Notes: generated by a model from the letters alone, not told the origin. A stretch of DNA of 64,000 nucleotides from Moritella sp. (GCF_013215705.1 NZ_JABSQR010000009.1:62001-126000); one strand, 5' to 3'; numbered from the stretch's first letter, positions 48,797-60,652 are shown. A program made the numbers and translations.

Positions 48797-49990
48797 TTAG
48801 TCTGCTTGGCGACGTAAGAACGCGGGAATATCAAGATAGTCCGGTTCACTTTTGGTTACCGTGTTGGTATTACTTTCACCAACCGCAACTTGCTGTGCAA
48901 CATTTTTCACATCAACTTGGTTATCGGCTGGTACGACTGTCGCTTTAGCTGTTTCTTCAACTTTCGTTGGTTCAACGTTGGCTTCTTCAACTTTCTTCAC
49001 TGGTGTTGGCACTAAGGTAATATCAGGTTTATTTTCCGCACCGATACCCGTAACAACCACAGTTACACGTAGTTCATCGGTCATTTCAGGGTCAATGACC
49101 GCACCCACAACAACGATTGCATTATCAGATGCAAAGGCTTTAATTGAGTTACCAACAGTTTCGAATTCTTCGATGTTGATATCTAAACCCGCTGTAATGT
49201 TAACCAGAATACCGCGTGCACCCGCTAAATCGACATCGTCAAGTAATGGGCTTGAAATTGCCGCTTCAGCCGCTTCTTCAGCGCGATCTTCTCCAGAAGC
49301 CACACCCGTACCCATCATCGCGGTGCCCATTTCGCTCATTACGGTACGCACATCGGCGAAATCCACGTTGATAAGACCTGGACGGGTAATTAACTCGGCA
49401 ATACCTTGCACAGCACCAAGTAATACATTATTTGCGGCTTTAAAGGCGTCTAATAAACTCACACCACGACCCAATACTTTCAGTAGTTTGTCGTTAGGAA
49501 TTGTAATTAAAGAATCAACATGTTCACTTAATGCATCAATACCCGCTTGTGCGTAATTAAGACGACGTTTACCTTCAAACGAAAAAGGTTTAGTCACAAC
49601 AGCGACGGTTAAAATGCCTAATTCTTTAGCAATTTCGGCAACCACAGGCGCAGCACCAGTACCAGTACCACCACCCATACCGGCGGCAATAAAGATCATA
49701 TCAGAGCCTTGTAGGTGCTCACGGATTGTATCGCGATCTTCCATTGCAGACTCACGACCTACCTGAGGGTTTGCACCCGCACCTAAGCCTTTCGTTATTG
49801 TGTTACCGATTTGAATAACAGTTCCAGCGGCTGAATTACGTAATGCTTGCGCATCCGTATTAATCACAATAAATTCAACACCTTCAATTGTCTCATTGAC
49901 CATATGATCAACAGCATTACCGCCGCCACCACCAACACCAATGACTTTAATGACAGCTTCATCGTGACTATCATCTAGTAGTTCAAACAT
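48797..49990 (-). CDS. ftsZ: Cell division GTPase FtsZ
   Basis: Tubulin-like GTPase forming the Z ring. 397 residues. GTP-binding GGGTGTG at 106-112, NADFADV-type T7 loop (NVDFADVRTVM), and the C-terminal peptide DYLDIPAFLRRQAD, which binds FtsA and ZipA. The linker (about 320-380) is variable and Val/Glu-rich. Starts 27 bases after ftsA; lpxC follows after 169 bases. Confidence 0.98.
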   Translation of the reverse strand: MFELLDDSHDEAVIKVIGVGGGGGNAVDHMVNETIEGVEFIVINTDAQALRNSAAGTVIQIGNTITKGLGAGANPQVGRESAMEDRDTIREHLQGSDMIFIAAGMGGGTGTGAAPVVAEIAKELGILTVAVVTKPFSFEGKRRLNYAQAGIDALSEHVDSLITIPNDKLLKVLGRGVSLLDAFKAANNVLLGAVQGIAELITRPGLINVDFADVRTVMSEMGTAMMGTGVASGEDRAEEAAEAAISSPLLDDVDLAGARGILVNITAGLDINIEEFETVGNSIKAFASDNAIVVVGAVIDPEMTDELRVTVVVTGIGAENKPDITLVPTPVKKVEEANVEPTKVEETAKATVVPADNQVDVKNVAQQVAVGESNTNTVTKSEPDYLDIPAFLRRQAD

Positions 49991-50017
49991 GGTAATTCTC
50001 CAAAATCTTATTGGGGT

Positions 50018-51271
50018 TTAAAACCCGCCTTTGAACCAGCTCGTTATTTTCTTAAGTAGCTGATTACAACTATTCTTTTCTACGACTACTTCTGTTGTTG
50101 GCTCAAACTGTTGTTCTTTACCAAACTGAAGTAAGCCAACCGCTGTTGAATACACTGGCGTATTCACATATTCAGTTAGCCCATTAATATTCAAGGGGCT
50201 ACCTATTCTAACTTGGGAGTTAAATACGCCTTCGGCGCATTCAACCAAACCTTCAATTTGTGCAGCACCACCAGTGAGGACAATCCCCGCTGCCAATTTC
50301 TCCAGTTTTAATGAGGCCAAAACAGTTTTCAATTCATCTTCAACCATCCCGAACAGTTCAGAATATCGAGGTTCTATCACTTCTGCAAGTGTTTGTCGTT
50401 GTAAAGTGCGCGACGGCCGGCCGCCAACACTCGCCACTTCGATGGTATCATCACGTTGTAATAAATTCGCGTGTGCACAGCCAAAGTTAACTTTAATGTT
50501 TTCGGCATCTGCAGGGGGGGTACCAAATGCATACGCAATATCACTAGTAACTGCATTGCCTGCATAAGAAAATACCGATGTATGACGTAACGAACCGTCA
50601 TAAAAAACAGCGATATCAATCGTGCCACCACCGATATCGACAACACAAACACCCAGTTCTTTTTCATCATCAGTGACCACAGCGTAGCTTGATGCAAGTG
50701 CAGAAAAAATTAATTTATCAACTTGCAATTGACAACGTTCGGCACATTTTACAATATTTTTTGCCATATCATTGTGACACGTGATCAAATGTACCTTGGC
50801 TTTCATGCGCACGCCTGATAAACCAACAGGATTTTTAATGCGTTCTTGATAATCAATAGCATATTCCTGAGGTATTACATGCAAAATTCGATGCTCGTCA
50901 CGAATTCGCACAGACCTTGCTGTATAGATCACATTATCGACATCATCTTGTGTGACTTCATCTTCAGAAATAGCCACCATACCAATTTCATCTTGGCTGC
51001 TGATATGTTTACCAGAAATACTCAGATAGACAGATGATATTTTCATATCAGCCATCATTTCAGCTTCTTGTAATGCACGTTGTACGGCTTTAACCACAGA
51101 TTCAAGGTCGTTCACACCACCTTTGTCCATGCCTCTCGACACACTTTCACCTAACCCGATGATGTTGAGTTCGCCGTCAGGTAGCAACTCACCAACGACA
51201 ACGGCAATTTTTGAGGTACCGATATCCAAACCTACAATTAATTTTCGTTCCATCGACTTAGTCATTATCAT
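50018..51271 (-). CDS. ftsA: Cell division protein FtsA
   Basis: Actin-like membrane tether of FtsZ. 417 residues: VGLDIGTSKIAVVVGE (phosphate 1), the 1C domain with SGKHISSQDEIGMV, VVDIGGGTIDIAVFYDG (phosphate 2), GIVLTGGAAQIEGL (adenosine), and a C-terminal amphipathic helix KKITSWFKGGF. The ATG at 51271 overlaps the ftsQ stop as TAATG; the Met at residue 3 is an equally possible start. Confidence 0.97.
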   Translation of the reverse strand: MIMTKSMERKLIVGLDIGTSKIAVVVGELLPDGELNIIGLGESVSRGMDKGGVNDLESVVKAVQRALQEAEMMADMKISSVYLSISGKHISSQDEIGMVAISEDEVTQDDVDNVIYTARSVRIRDEHRILHVIPQEYAIDYQERIKNPVGLSGVRMKAKVHLITCHNDMAKNIVKCAERCQLQVDKLIFSALASSYAVVTDDEKELGVCVVDIGGGTIDIAVFYDGSLRHTSVFSYAGNAVTSDIAYAFGTPPADAENIKVNFGCAHANLLQRDDTIEVASVGGRPSRTLQRQTLAEVIEPRYSELFGMVEDELKTVLASLKLEKLAAGIVLTGGAAQIEGLVECAEGVFNSQVRIGSPLNINGLTEYVNTPVYSTAVGLLQFGKEQQFEPTTEVVVEKNSCNQLLKKITSWFKGGF

Positions 51272-52092
51272 TACTCTTTATTGTCATTTTTCCAGCCAAC
51301 TGAGAAACCTGTATCGTAACGTAAATCTATATAGGCTATTTTGTCTTTATCTAGTACTGCAACGTAGTCGATATAGCGCTGGATCCGAGATATCGCATCT
51401 TCACGGCCTAAGCGCAACATAATACCATTACTTAATACAACCGTTATTGCATTTCGTAAATTAAGTGTCATTGTAACGATTTTATACTCATTAAGCTGCA
51501 GTAGCCCATTGAATTGATTGTATTTAGATAATGTCTGTTCGATTCTATCACCGGGACTATAAAGTTTCACTAATGATTTCGGCGCACTGTTAATCTGAGC
51601 ATCAAAAACAATACCGTCTGCATTCAATAACTGGGTATCATTCCACACTGCAACAACGGGCTGTTCTTGAATATATACCCGTAATAAGTCAGGCCAACTT
51701 TTACGCACCGAGGCATGATAAACCCAAGGTAATGATTCTATTTTTCGTTGAATATCATCAACGTTTACTGAAAAATAATTTTCTATTGCCGGTTTATTCA
51801 ACAATACACCGCGAATATCATCATCACTGACATAATGACGCTCACCTTGAATAATCAACGCGGACATTGGCATCTTACTGGCATCAGTTAGATAGTTTTC
51901 CATACTGCCAAACATCCAGCTAAAAAAGACTATCACCATAAAGAAGAAAAACAGACCTAAACCACGTTGTAACCGTGACGACACTAATTCTTCAACGCAG
52001 GACTCATCCGCTTGAATTTCAAGTTCGGTGAGCGCATAGATATTATCATCAAGCGTGTCAGGTAACGGCGTAACAGTCGCGGTGGTCATCAT
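51271..52092 (-). CDS. ftsQ: Cell division protein FtsQ
   Basis: Bitopic divisome protein that links FtsA/FtsZ to FtsBL. 273 residues: cytoplasmic tail (1-45), one membrane segment (about 47-66), POTRA domain (MSALIIQGERHYVSDDDIRGVLL), then the beta domain ending WKNDNKE. ALPWVYHASVRKSWPDLLRVYIQEQPVVAVW is the family motif. Four bases separate it from ddl. Confidence 0.95.
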   Translation of the reverse strand: MMTTATVTPLPDTLDDNIYALTELEIQADESCVEELVSSRLQRGLGLFFFFMVIVFFSWMFGSMENYLTDASKMPMSALIIQGERHYVSDDDIRGVLLNKPAIENYFSVNVDDIQRKIESLPWVYHASVRKSWPDLLRVYIQEQPVVAVWNDTQLLNADGIVFDAQINSAPKSLVKLYSPGDRIEQTLSKYNQFNGLLQLNEYKIVTMTLNLRNAITVVLSNGIMLRLGREDAISRIQRYIDYVAVLDKDKIAYIDLRYDTGFSVGWKNDNKE

Positions 52093-52095
52093 CGA

Positions 52096-53019
52096 TTAAT
52101 GCGCGAGCGCTAATACCTTAGACACTAAGGTATCAAAGTTATAACCCGCGGCGTTAGCAGCCATTGGCACTAAACTTTTTTCGGTCATACCAGGCACCGT
52201 ATTCACCTCCAGTAATTGGAACTGACCTTGCGCATCTAACATGGCATCAACACGCCCCCAGCCTTCGGCGGCTACCGCATGAAATGCTTTTAATGCATAG
52301 GCTTGTAATTGCTGACGTTGCTCATCGGTAATGGGTGCCGGACACAAGTATTCAGTGGTATTAGATTGATACTTAGCTTGGTAATCATAAAATGTATTTG
52401 GCGTTTTAAGTTGAATAACCGGTAATACTTCGTCACCGAGAATAGCAACGGTAAACTCTGGACCTTCAATCCATTGTTCAACTAGGATCTCGTTATCATA
52501 GGCAAATGCAGCCGTCACCGCCACTTCTAACTCCGCCACGTTATGCACTTTTGCCATGCCAATACTTGACCCTTCTTTCGCCGGTTTAATGATAACTGGC
52601 GAACCAAGTTCTGCGATGATATCGCTAGCGATTGTCGTATTAAAATTAATAGGTGTCACAATACGGTAAAGTGCAGTTGGTAAACCTTGCGATTGCCAAA
52701 TTTGCTTAGTACGGATCTTGTCCATCGCTAATGCAGCACCTAACACCCGGCTGCCAGTATACGGAATACCCAGTTGTTCTAATGCACCTTGCATCACGCC
52801 ATCTTCTCCACCACGACCATGCAAGGCAATAAACGCATGGGTAAAGCCATCACGACCAAGCTGATGCACATCGTACTCAGCGGTATCTAATGCATGCGCA
52901 TCGACACCAGCACGCAGTAACCCTGCAGTCACCGCTGCACCCGATTTTAGTGATACCTCACGTTCGGCAGAATGTCCGCCAAATAATACCGCTACTTTTT
53001 TTGTGCTTGTTGCGCTCAT
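52096..53019 (-). CDS. ddl: D-alanine--D-alanine ligase
   Basis: ATP-grasp enzyme making D-Ala-D-Ala for the peptidoglycan stem. 307 residues from the ATG at 53019 (SATSTKKVAVLFGGHSAEREVSLKSG), which has GGAAG upstream and leaves two bases after murC; the earlier Met at 53034 would overlap murC. ALHGRGGEDGVMQG, KPAKEGSSIGMAKV and LLEVNTVPGMTEKSLVPMAA are characteristic. DdlB type by its place in the dcw cluster. Confidence 0.96.
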   Translation of the reverse strand: MSATSTKKVAVLFGGHSAEREVSLKSGAAVTAGLLRAGVDAHALDTAEYDVHQLGRDGFTHAFIALHGRGGEDGVMQGALEQLGIPYTGSRVLGAALAMDKIRTKQIWQSQGLPTALYRIVTPINFNTTIASDIIAELGSPVIIKPAKEGSSIGMAKVHNVAELEVAVTAAFAYDNEILVEQWIEGPEFTVAILGDEVLPVIQLKTPNTFYDYQAKYQSNTTEYLCPAPITDEQRQQLQAYALKAFHAVAAEGWGRVDAMLDAQGQFQLLEVNTVPGMTEKSLVPMAANAAGYNFDTLVSKVLALAH

Positions 53020-53021
53020 GA

Positions 53022-54479
53022 TTACTTCTTCCATTGTTTCATCGTATCCACATTCATTTTCATGGTAGCGAGATCTTTCGCTAGTGACCCCACATTACCA
53101 GCACCTTGGGTCAATACCAAATCACCGTCTTGTAAATGCTCAGCTAAAATAGCCGGTAATTCATCAGGACTTGATACAAAAATTGGCTCAATAGTACCGC
53201 GCTGTCGAATGCTACGACATAATGAGCGGCTATCTGCGCCCGGTATTGGCTCTTCGCCTGCTGGATATACTTCTAATAAGAATAACAAATCAACCTTGGA
53301 TAACACGTTGGCAAAGTCTTCATACAAATCACGGGTTCGGGTATATCGGTGTGGTTGGAATACAGATACTAAACGTTTTTCAGGCCAGCCTGCACGAGCA
53401 GCAGTAATGGTAACATCAACCTCGGTCGGGTGATGACCATAATCGTCTACCAACATCACATTACCGGCACCTGAATCAAACTCACCCAGCTGATCAAAGC
53501 GTCGACCAGTACCCGCAAAATTAGCTAATGCGGTAACAATCGCACTATCATCAATGCCATCTTCAGTGGCAACAGCAACCGCAGCAGTGGCATTTAAGGC
53601 ATTATGTTGACCCGGTAAGTTTAAACTAACACGCAAATCATCACGATCTTTACGACAAATAGTAAAGTGACTTTTATGGCCTTTTTGCACATAATCAATA
53701 ATACGTACATCGGCATTTTCAGCAAAACCATAAGTCACCACCTGACGACCAACATCAGGAATAAGTTTTTCAATCACCGCATCATCGGCACACATCACCG
53801 CTAAACCGTAAAATGGTAAATTGTGCAGAAAATCAATAAAGGTTTTTTCTAATTTAGCGAAGTCACCACCATAAGTATCCATATGGTCAGCTTCGATATT
53901 GGTGACCACGGCAACCATTGGCTGTAATAATAAGAATGACGCATCACTCTCATCCGCTTCAGCAATCAAATAACGGCTAGTGCCTAAACCCGCGTTAGTG
54001 CCAGTACTTTTTACTAATCCGCCATTAACGAATGTAGGATCTAAGCCTGCTTCATGGTAAATACCGGTCACCAGCGCTGTAGTCGATGTTTTACCGTGGG
54101 TACCAGCAATCGCAATACCATGACGAAAACGCATTAACTCAGCTAACATTTCAGCACGTTTAATCACCGGAATACGGTTTTCATGGGCGGCAACAATTTC
54201 AGGGTTCGTTAAATCGATAGCCGTTGATACGACCACGACACTCGCATTTCGCACATTTTCGGCAGTATGTTCAAAATTAATTTTTGCACCTAATTTTACG
54301 AGGCGTTCAGTCACTGGATTCGACGCGAGGTCAGAACCCGTGATCTGGTAACCTTCATTGGCTAATACTTCTGCGATCCCACCCATGCCAGCACCACCGA
54401 TGCCAACGAAATGGATAGTTTTCACACGGCGCATCTCTGGCACTATTGTTCTTAATTGTGCGATCTTTTGTTCAGGCAT
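53022..54479 (-). CDS. murC: UDP-N-acetylmuramate--L-alanine ligase
   Basis: Adds L-Ala to UDP-MurNAc. 485 residues. [23 protein letters not shown] (UDP site), [17 protein letters not shown] (ATP), [14 protein letters not shown], and [14 protein letters not shown] in the C-terminal domain. In the usual place between murG and ddl; 3 bases after murG. Confidence 0.98.
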   Translation of the reverse strand: MPEQKIAQLRTIVPEMRRVKTIHFVGIGGAGMGGIAEVLANEGYQITGSDLASNPVTERLVKLGAKINFEHTAENVRNASVVVVSTAIDLTNPEIVAAHENRIPVIKRAEMLAELMRFRHGIAIAGTHGKTSTTALVTGIYHEAGLDPTFVNGGLVKSTGTNAGLGTSRYLIAEADESDASFLLLQPMVAVVTNIEADHMDTYGGDFAKLEKTFIDFLHNLPFYGLAVMCADDAVIEKLIPDVGRQVVTYGFAENADVRIIDYVQKGHKSHFTICRKDRDDLRVSLNLPGQHNALNATAAVAVATEDGIDDSAIVTALANFAGTGRRFDQLGEFDSGAGNVMLVDDYGHHPTEVDVTITAARAGWPEKRLVSVFQPHRYTRTRDLYEDFANVLSKVDLLFLLEVYPAGEEPIPGADSRSLCRSIRQRGTIEPIFVSSPDELPAILAEHLQDGDLVLTQGAGNVGSLAKDLATMKMNVDTMKQWKK

Positions 54480-54482
54480 TAT

Positions 54483-55565
54483 CTATCTCTCTTCACTTAA
54501 CGCTGAACAGGCAGCTGCGACCTGCTCAGTGGCATCTAGAATGGCAGCACTTTTGGCTGCATTTGACATAGTCACAAGGTGTGCTTCATCATCAATCCAT
54601 TGCTGTAATAATTTGGCTAAATCTACGGCATTTAATTGGCGTTGAGGTATCAATACCGCGCCACCTGCTTGTACCAATGATTGCGCATTTTTAGTCTGAT
54701 GATCATCCACTGCATGTGGTAATGGAATAAAAATAGCTGGGAGCCCAGCAACCGCGACTTCTGACACAGTTAATGCACCGGCGCGGCACACTACCACATC
54801 AGCTTGACCATAAGCTTGCGCCATGTCATCAATAAAATCAGTTACCTCAATGTCAGCTGTCACACCAGCAGCTTGATAAGCACTAATCACCTTGGTAGCA
54901 TTATTTTTACCTACCTGATGCCGTACACAAATATGCTCTTGCGGTAATAATGCCAGTGCAGCAGGTAACGTATCGTTTAATATTTTTGCACCTAAGCTAC
55001 CACCAACCACTAATACTGTCAGTTTGTCTTTCTGCATTCGCACTTGCTGATGCAAAGCCAAAACGTCTTTACGCACAGGATTGCCGACTAACTGACCATG
55101 CGCAAACGCACCCGGAAAGGCCATTAATACCCGTTTGGCAATTTTAGCCAATAACCGATTGGTTAAACCTGCCGCCGCATTCTGTTCGTGTAATACTACG
55201 GGAATACCTTGTAGCCATGCAGCGACTCCACCAGGTCCACTGGCAAAACCGCCCATCCCCAATACCACATCAGGCTGAAAATCTTGCATCACTTTACGCG
55301 CCTGCAACACCGATTTTAAAATTCGAAAAGGTGCCGCACATAAACGCTTAAAGCCGTTACCACGTACGCCGGAGATATCAATAAATGAAATATCAAACCC
55401 ATGCTGCGGTACTAAATCGGCTTCCATGCGATCGGCAGTGCCAATCCAATGGATAGTCCAGCCCTGCTGTTGTAAATATGTTGCCACAGCAATACCGGGA
55501 AACACGTGACCGCCAGTACCACCAGCCATCACCAATAAACGTTTTGTCATCATATTATCTTTCAT
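54483..55565 (-). CDS. murG: Lipid II synthase MurG (UDP-GlcNAc transferase)
   Basis: Adds GlcNAc to lipid I at the inner face of the membrane. 360 residues, GT28. The N-terminal glycine loop is [17 protein letters not shown]; the second is [18 protein letters not shown], then [33 protein letters not shown]. The exact start could be the Met at residue 5 or 6. 38 bases after ftsW. Confidence 0.97.
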   Translation of the reverse strand: MKDNMMTKRLLVMAGGTGGHVFPGIAVATYLQQQGWTIHWIGTADRMEADLVPQHGFDISFIDISGVRGNGFKRLCAAPFRILKSVLQARKVMQDFQPDVVLGMGGFASGPGGVAAWLQGIPVVLHEQNAAAGLTNRLLAKIAKRVLMAFPGAFAHGQLVGNPVRKDVLALHQQVRMQKDKLTVLVVGGSLGAKILNDTLPAALALLPQEHICVRHQVGKNNATKVISAYQAAGVTADIEVTDFIDDMAQAYGQADVVVCRAGALTVSEVAVAGLPAIFIPLPHAVDDHQTKNAQSLVQAGGAVLIPQRQLNAVDLAKLLQQWIDDEAHLVTMSNAAKSAAILDATEQVAAACSALSEER

Positions 55566-55603
55566 TTGTTATGAGATTGATTTCATTATTGCAGTGAGTA
55601 TGG

Positions 55604-56800
55604 TCATTCATGCGCGACTGCGTTGGACGAGGCATTATTTGCCATCGGCACTTTTCGTGCCCGATGTTCATAATCGATCCGCAATAATACCGCCACGGCA
55701 CAGCTCATCACTAACAAACTAGAACCACCATAACTCACTAACGGTAAGGTTAAGCCTTTGGTCGGTAATAACCCCGATGCTGCACCGACATTAACCAAGG
55801 TTTGAAAACAAAACCAAACACCAACACTGATCGCCAAGAAACCCGCAAAAGATTGATCAGCTTCTAAGCTACGACGGCCAATCTGCAGTGCTTTAAATAC
55901 CAGTAGCATTTGCAACATCAATACAATACATACACCGATAAAACCTAACTCTTCGGCAAGGATCGCAAATACAAAGTCTGTATGCGCTTCTGGTAAATAC
56001 TCCAATTTTTGAATTGAATTACCCAGTCCTTCACCGCTAAAGCTGCCACGACCAAATGCCATTAACGACTGCGTTAGCTGATAACCACTACCAAATGGGT
56101 CATCCCAAGGGTCGAGAAAAGAGGTAATCCGGCGCATTCGATACGGCGATAATATCACCGCTAACACCCCCAGTAAAATAGCCACAACACATAATGCCAT
56201 GAAGTGGACTAACTTTGCACCACCGATAAATAACAGCGCCACACTGGTGGTTAAAATAACCATGACAGAGCCGAAATCGGGCTGAAAAAGCAGCAATGCA
56301 GAGATAACGGCAATGACTAATAAGCCATTCACAAAACCTTTATAACTTTCTTGTAATAAATTCTTTTGACGAACCAAGTAACCAGAAAAATAGGTAAACA
56401 ACGCAAATTTAGCAAATTCAGCGGGTTGCATATTCAACGGACCCAATGAGATCCAACGAGTACTACCATTCACCGTACGACCAATCACTAATACCAGCAC
56501 CAATAATCCAATCGCCACAAATAAAAACCGCACACTATTTCGTTCAAAAAAAGCAATAGGTACATTCAATACACACGTTGCCGCACACAGAGATACAGCT
56601 AAAAAGATCACGTGCTTTTTCACGAACATAAACGGATCGTTGCCCAAGGCGATACCTTCTGGCAACGAGGCTGATGCCACCATCACTAAACCGACCATCA
56701 TCAACACGATGGCCAGTAATAATAATTGTCGATCATACACAGCACTTTGCTGTGCTTCAGCGCCGAGTAAATAGTGTTTCGTGCGGATTAAAAATTCCAT
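55604..56800 (-). CDS. ftsW: SEDS glycosyltransferase FtsW
   Basis: Septal peptidoglycan polymerase that works with FtsI. 398 residues, ten membrane segments. RWISLGPLNMQPAEFAKFALF, GSGYQLTQSLMAFGRGSFSGEGLGNSIQKLEYLPEAHTDFVFAILAEELGF and LPLVSYGGSSLLVM are the SEDS signatures. The start shares one base with the murD stop. Confidence 0.97.
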   Translation of the reverse strand: MEFLIRTKHYLLGAEAQQSAVYDRQLLLLAIVLMMVGLVMVASASLPEGIALGNDPFMFVKKHVIFLAVSLCAATCVLNVPIAFFERNSVRFLFVAIGLLVLVLVIGRTVNGSTRWISLGPLNMQPAEFAKFALFTYFSGYLVRQKNLLQESYKGFVNGLLVIAVISALLLFQPDFGSVMVILTTSVALLFIGGAKLVHFMALCVVAILLGVLAVILSPYRMRRITSFLDPWDDPFGSGYQLTQSLMAFGRGSFSGEGLGNSIQKLEYLPEAHTDFVFAILAEELGFIGVCIVLMLQMLLVFKALQIGRRSLEADQSFAGFLAISVGVWFCFQTLVNVGAASGLLPTKGLTLPLVSYGGSSLLVMSCAVAVLLRIDYEHRARKVPMANNASSNAVAHE

Positions 56801-58140
56801 TACAATGCCTTAACTAGCGCTCTAAAATGATCGCCTCGCGCCATAAAATTCACGTACATATCAATACTGGCGCAGGCTGGTGATAACAATACCCAATCAC
56901 CCGGTTGTACCAACTGACTAATTTCTGCAATCGCGGTATCTAAATCAGCAACCAATTTAGTATTCTCGGCTAAGCCAGCAAAACGTGCACCGTCTTTACC
57001 AAAGCAATAAGTCAACGCAATGTTATCACGTAATGCCGGTACTAAAGGGCCAAAGTCAGCGCCTTTACCATCACCACCGGCAATCAGGTATAAGCGTCCT
57101 TTGACGCAACTTTTCAGACCATCAAGTGCCGCCAGCGTGGCGCCAACATTGGTGGCCTTGGTATCATTTATCCACATAACATCATTCAATTTACGGATGA
57201 ATTCGCAGCGATGTGCAAGTCCCGTAAACTGTTTTAAACCCGGTAAGGTTTTAGTTCGATCCACACCTGCAGCATCAAGCAGCGCTATGGCTGACAACGC
57301 ATTCATCAGGTTATGTACACCCGTGATCTGCAAATCATCAGCACTGATAATACCGTTACCTTGATAGGCTAACCAAGTACAGCCTCGTTGTTGGATCAGA
57401 CCATAGTCAGCATCATCCTCACCAAAGCTACACTGCACCGCACCGCGCGTATTATCTTGTTCAGGACAAGCCGTTAATACATCATCACGATTTGTCACCA
57501 CGGTTTTAGCATGTTGGTAAATAGACAATTTAGCCTGGCGATAGGCGTCAAAATCAGGATAACGATCAAGATGATCATCTGTTACATTAAGTACGGTAGC
57601 TGCGACAGCCTTCAGACTATGCGTGGTTTCTAATTGAAAACTGGAAAGTTCGAGCACATAGAGTTGATAAGGTTCGGCAACATCCAATAGATCTAATGCC
57701 GGAATACCTATATTGCCACCGATTGCGGTTTTCACCCCCGCCGCATTGGCCATCTCGCCGACCAGTGTCGTCACCGTCGATTTACCGTTTGAACCTGTGA
57801 TGGCGATAATTGGCGCTGTTGCCGCTCTGACAAACAGTTCAATATCACCAATCACTTCCACACCCTGTTGCCGTGCCGCCGCAATTTCAGGGGTCGCAAT
57901 GGCAATACCTGGACTAACAACTAATTGTTTAGCCTGTAATAAAATCTCTGGGTGTAAGCCACCCTTGTATAACCTTACCTGAGCTGGCAATTCATCTTGT
58001 CCCGGCGGTGCATCACGACTATCAACCACAACAGGCACTATGCCTTGTTTTAGAAAATAACGCACACAAGACAGACCGGTTTGGCCTAAACCAATAATAA
58101 CAATAGAAGCGGCCATATTTCGCTCAGATAAGTGTGTCAT
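56800..58140 (-). CDS. murD: UDP-N-acetylmuramoylalanine--D-glutamate ligase
   Basis: Adds D-Glu to UDP-MurNAc-L-Ala. 446 residues from the ATG at 58140, which overlaps the mraY stop as TAATG. An in-frame Met at 58197 would lie inside mraY and is rejected; the Met at residue 9 (MAASIVIIGLG) is another candidate. IIGLGQTGLSCVRYFLKQG, AITGSNGKSTVTTLVGEM, HRCEFIRKLNDVMWINDTKATN and LLSPACASIDMYVNF match the family. Confidence 0.96.
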   Translation of the reverse strand: MTHLSERNMAASIVIIGLGQTGLSCVRYFLKQGIVPVVVDSRDAPPGQDELPAQVRLYKGGLHPEILLQAKQLVVSPGIAIATPEIAAARQQGVEVIGDIELFVRAATAPIIAITGSNGKSTVTTLVGEMANAAGVKTAIGGNIGIPALDLLDVAEPYQLYVLELSSFQLETTHSLKAVAATVLNVTDDHLDRYPDFDAYRQAKLSIYQHAKTVVTNRDDVLTACPEQDNTRGAVQCSFGEDDADYGLIQQRGCTWLAYQGNGIISADDLQITGVHNLMNALSAIALLDAAGVDRTKTLPGLKQFTGLAHRCEFIRKLNDVMWINDTKATNVGATLAALDGLKSCVKGRLYLIAGGDGKGADFGPLVPALRDNIALTYCFGKDGARFAGLAENTKLVADLDTAIAEISQLVQPGDWVLLSPACASIDMYVNFMARGDHFRALVKAL

Positions 58141-59222
58141 TAGCGTACCTTCAATGTAGCTAAGCCAATGAGTACTAATATAATAGTGATGATCCAAAAA
58201 CGCACAATCACACGCGGTTCAGGCCAGCCTTTTAATTCATAATGGTGATGAATTGGTGCCATTCTGAAGATACGTTGACCACGTAATTTATAAGAACCTA
58301 CCTGCAAGATAACCGATACCGTTTCCATAACAAACACACCACCCATGATCAGCAGCATAAACTCTTGGCGAACTAATACCGCTAGTGTACCTAAACCCGC
58401 ACCTAAGGCTAATGAACCAACATCGCCCATGAATACTTGTGCAGGGTAAGTATTGAACCAGAGGAAACCGAGTCCAGCACCAACCATTGCCGCACAGACA
58501 ATCACTAATTCACTGGCTTGTGGGATGTAAGGGATAAACAGGTATTCCGCAAATTTAACGTTACCAGTTAAGTAAGCTACGAGCATAAATGCACCCGCCA
58601 CTAACACTGTAGGTAAGATAGCTAAACCATCTAAACCATCGGTTAAGTTAACCGCATTACTACTCCCTACAATCACAAAGTAGGTTAATACAATGAATAA
58701 CAGTCCCAATTCTGGCATGTACTCTTTAAAGAAAGGCACCACTAATGTTGTCTCTGCCGCCGTACCTGCCGTGACATAAAGATAAACAGCAATGCCAATT
58801 GCAATCGCGGATTGCCAGAAGTACTTCCAACGCGCGATCAGGCCATCCGTGTCTTTACGGATCACTTTGCGATAATCATCAACAAAACCAATCGCACCAA
58901 AAGCGACAAACACAAACATCATGATCCAAACATAAGCATTATCCAATCTCGCCCATAATAGCGTCGAGATTAAAATTGCAGCCAGGATCATCACACCACC
59001 CATTGTTGGCGTACCACGTTTACTAAAATGCGATTCCGGACCATCATCACGCACGACTTGACCAATCTGCATATCTTGCAAATAACGGATAAGTTTAGGC
59101 CCCATCCATAAAGTCAGTAATAACGAGGTGATTATCGTGATAATTGCACGAAAAGTGAGATACGAAAAAACTCTAAATAGCGAGAAATGCTCACTTAACG
59201 ATTCGAACAACCAAACTAACAT
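58140..59222 (-). CDS. mraY: Phospho-N-acetylmuramoyl-pentapeptide transferase
   Basis: Makes lipid I from UDP-MurNAc-pentapeptide and undecaprenyl phosphate. 360 residues, ten membrane segments, the standard length. [20 protein letters not shown] (aspartate pair), [29 protein letters not shown] and [24 protein letters not shown] are all present. Overlaps the murF stop by 7 bases. Confidence 0.98.
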   Translation of the reverse strand: MLVWLFESLSEHFSLFRVFSYLTFRAIITIITSLLLTLWMGPKLIRYLQDMQIGQVVRDDGPESHFSKRGTPTMGGVMILAAILISTLLWARLDNAYVWIMMFVFVAFGAIGFVDDYRKVIRKDTDGLIARWKYFWQSAIAIGIAVYLYVTAGTAAETTLVVPFFKEYMPELGLLFIVLTYFVIVGSSNAVNLTDGLDGLAILPTVLVAGAFMLVAYLTGNVKFAEYLFIPYIPQASELVIVCAAMVGAGLGFLWFNTYPAQVFMGDVGSLALGAGLGTLAVLVRQEFMLLIMGGVFVMETVSVILQVGSYKLRGQRIFRMAPIHHHYELKGWPEPRVIVRFWIITIILVLIGLATLKVR

Positions 59223-60652
59223 TTTCTTTCCTTTACTGTATTTTCAACTAACGTTGTATTTTCGATTAATATAGCAGTGTGCTCAGCGAGCTTAGTGGTT
59301 AACAAACTGATTGCTTGTTCCATTTTTGCGCTGCGAGAACCTTTAAATAATAAGGTAAACATCTGCGTGTCTGGCGCCGTTGTCACTAATTCCACCAGTG
59401 CATCAACTAATGCACTTTGGGCTAAAAAAGCACGTCCGCTTTCGCCTGCTGTGAGTGCAGCTTCACGGCTAACCGCCCCGCAAGTATAAACATGATCGAC
59501 CTGTTGCTGTTGCGCATAGTGTCCAACCTGCTGATGCATATCAGCGGTACTGGTACCAAGCTCACCCATATCCCCCATCACCAATACATTGGTTGATGGA
59601 AAATGGGTTAATACATTGATGGCCGCTTTTACCGACGCAATGTTGGCATTATAACTGTCATCAATAATACGAATACGCGGAGTTAACTGCGATATTTTCA
59701 ATCGCCCCTGCACATTAACCATAGATTCAAGACCGAGCTTAATGGTGTGAATATCAATACCAAAACAGCTCGCTATAGCAGCAGCAGCCAATGCATTAGC
59801 GACATTATGACGCCCAGCAACAGCCAAGTTTATCGTGCAATCGCCATCTGACGTACATAATTTAAACGTTGGATTACCCGCATCATCAAATTCAATATCA
59901 GCGGCAAAATAATCGGCGTTGTCATCGACAACCGAAAAGCTAACCTGTCGCTGCGCATCCACCTTACGTAACCAGTATGGATAAAACTTATCATCACGAT
60001 TGAGTACGGCTATGCCTTGCTGCTTAACACCGAATAATATTTCACTTTTGGCAGCCGCAACACCTTGTAAATCACCAAAGCCTTCTAAATGTGCGGCATC
60101 CACATTATTGATTAACACCACATCTGGCAATACCAACCCAGTGGTATAAGCAATTTCTTTCTTGTGATTAGCACCAAGCTCCATCACCGCAAATTGGTGT
60201 TGTTGCTGTAAACGTAATAAGGTCAGGGGAACACCGATATCATTATTAAAGTTACCAGCCGTCGCCAATGTGGGTGCGACTAATTTTAAAATAGCCGCCA
60301 ACATCTCTTTGGTGGTGGTTTTGCCATTACTGCCAGTAAGCGCTGCGACTTTAGGAGCAACATGTTCACGCACCATTTGGCCTAACAGACCTAAAGCGAT
60401 ACGACTATCTTTGACAATGATTTGCGGGATATCCACCGCTTGCTTTTTTGTCACAATCGCAGCGATGGCCCCTTGTGCTGCTGCTGTCGCCACAAAACCA
60501 TTAGCATCAAAGTTATCACCACTTAAAGCAATAAATAAATCACCCGCTTTGATCGTGCGGGTATCTGTTGACACAGCAGTGATAACAACATCATCACCCT
60601 GCCACTTACTATTAAGCTGTGCAGCAATGGCACTTAACGCTAAATTAATCAT
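59216..60652 (-). CDS. murF: UDP-MurNAc-tripeptide D-alanyl-D-alanine ligase
   Basis: Adds D-Ala-D-Ala to the tripeptide. 478 residues. [28 protein letters not shown] at the N terminus, [19 protein letters not shown] for [37 protein letters not shown] and [15 protein letters not shown] in the C-terminal domain. ATGA-type 4-base overlap with murE. Confidence 0.97.
   Translation of the reverse strand: MINLALSAIAAQLNSKWQGDDVVITAVSTDTRTIKAGDLFIALSGDNFDANGFVATAAAQGAIAAIVTKKQAVDIPQIIVKDSRIALGLLGQMVREHVAPKVAALTGSNGKTTTKEMLAAILKLVAPTLATAGNFNNDIGVPLTLLRLQQQHQFAVMELGANHKKEIAYTTGLVLPDVVLINNVDAAHLEGFGDLQGVAAAKSEILFGVKQQGIAVLNRDDKFYPYWLRKVDAQRQVSFSVVDDNADYFAADIEFDDAGNPTFKLCTSDGDCTINLAVAGRHNVANALAAAAIASCFGIDIHTIKLGLESMVNVQGRLKISQLTPRIRIIDDSYNANIASVKAAINVLTHFPSTNVLVMGDMGELGTSTADMHQQVGHYAQQQQVDHVYTCGAVSREAALTAGESGRAFLAQSALVDALVELVTTAPDTQMFTLLFKGSRSAKMEQAISLLTTKLAEHTAILIENTTLVENTVKERKC

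Noticed and set aside
48852-49556. Long plus-strand open frame (234 codons) inside ftsZ
   Set aside because: Ser/Thr-rich antisense shadow of ftsZ, which is fully conserved on the minus strand.
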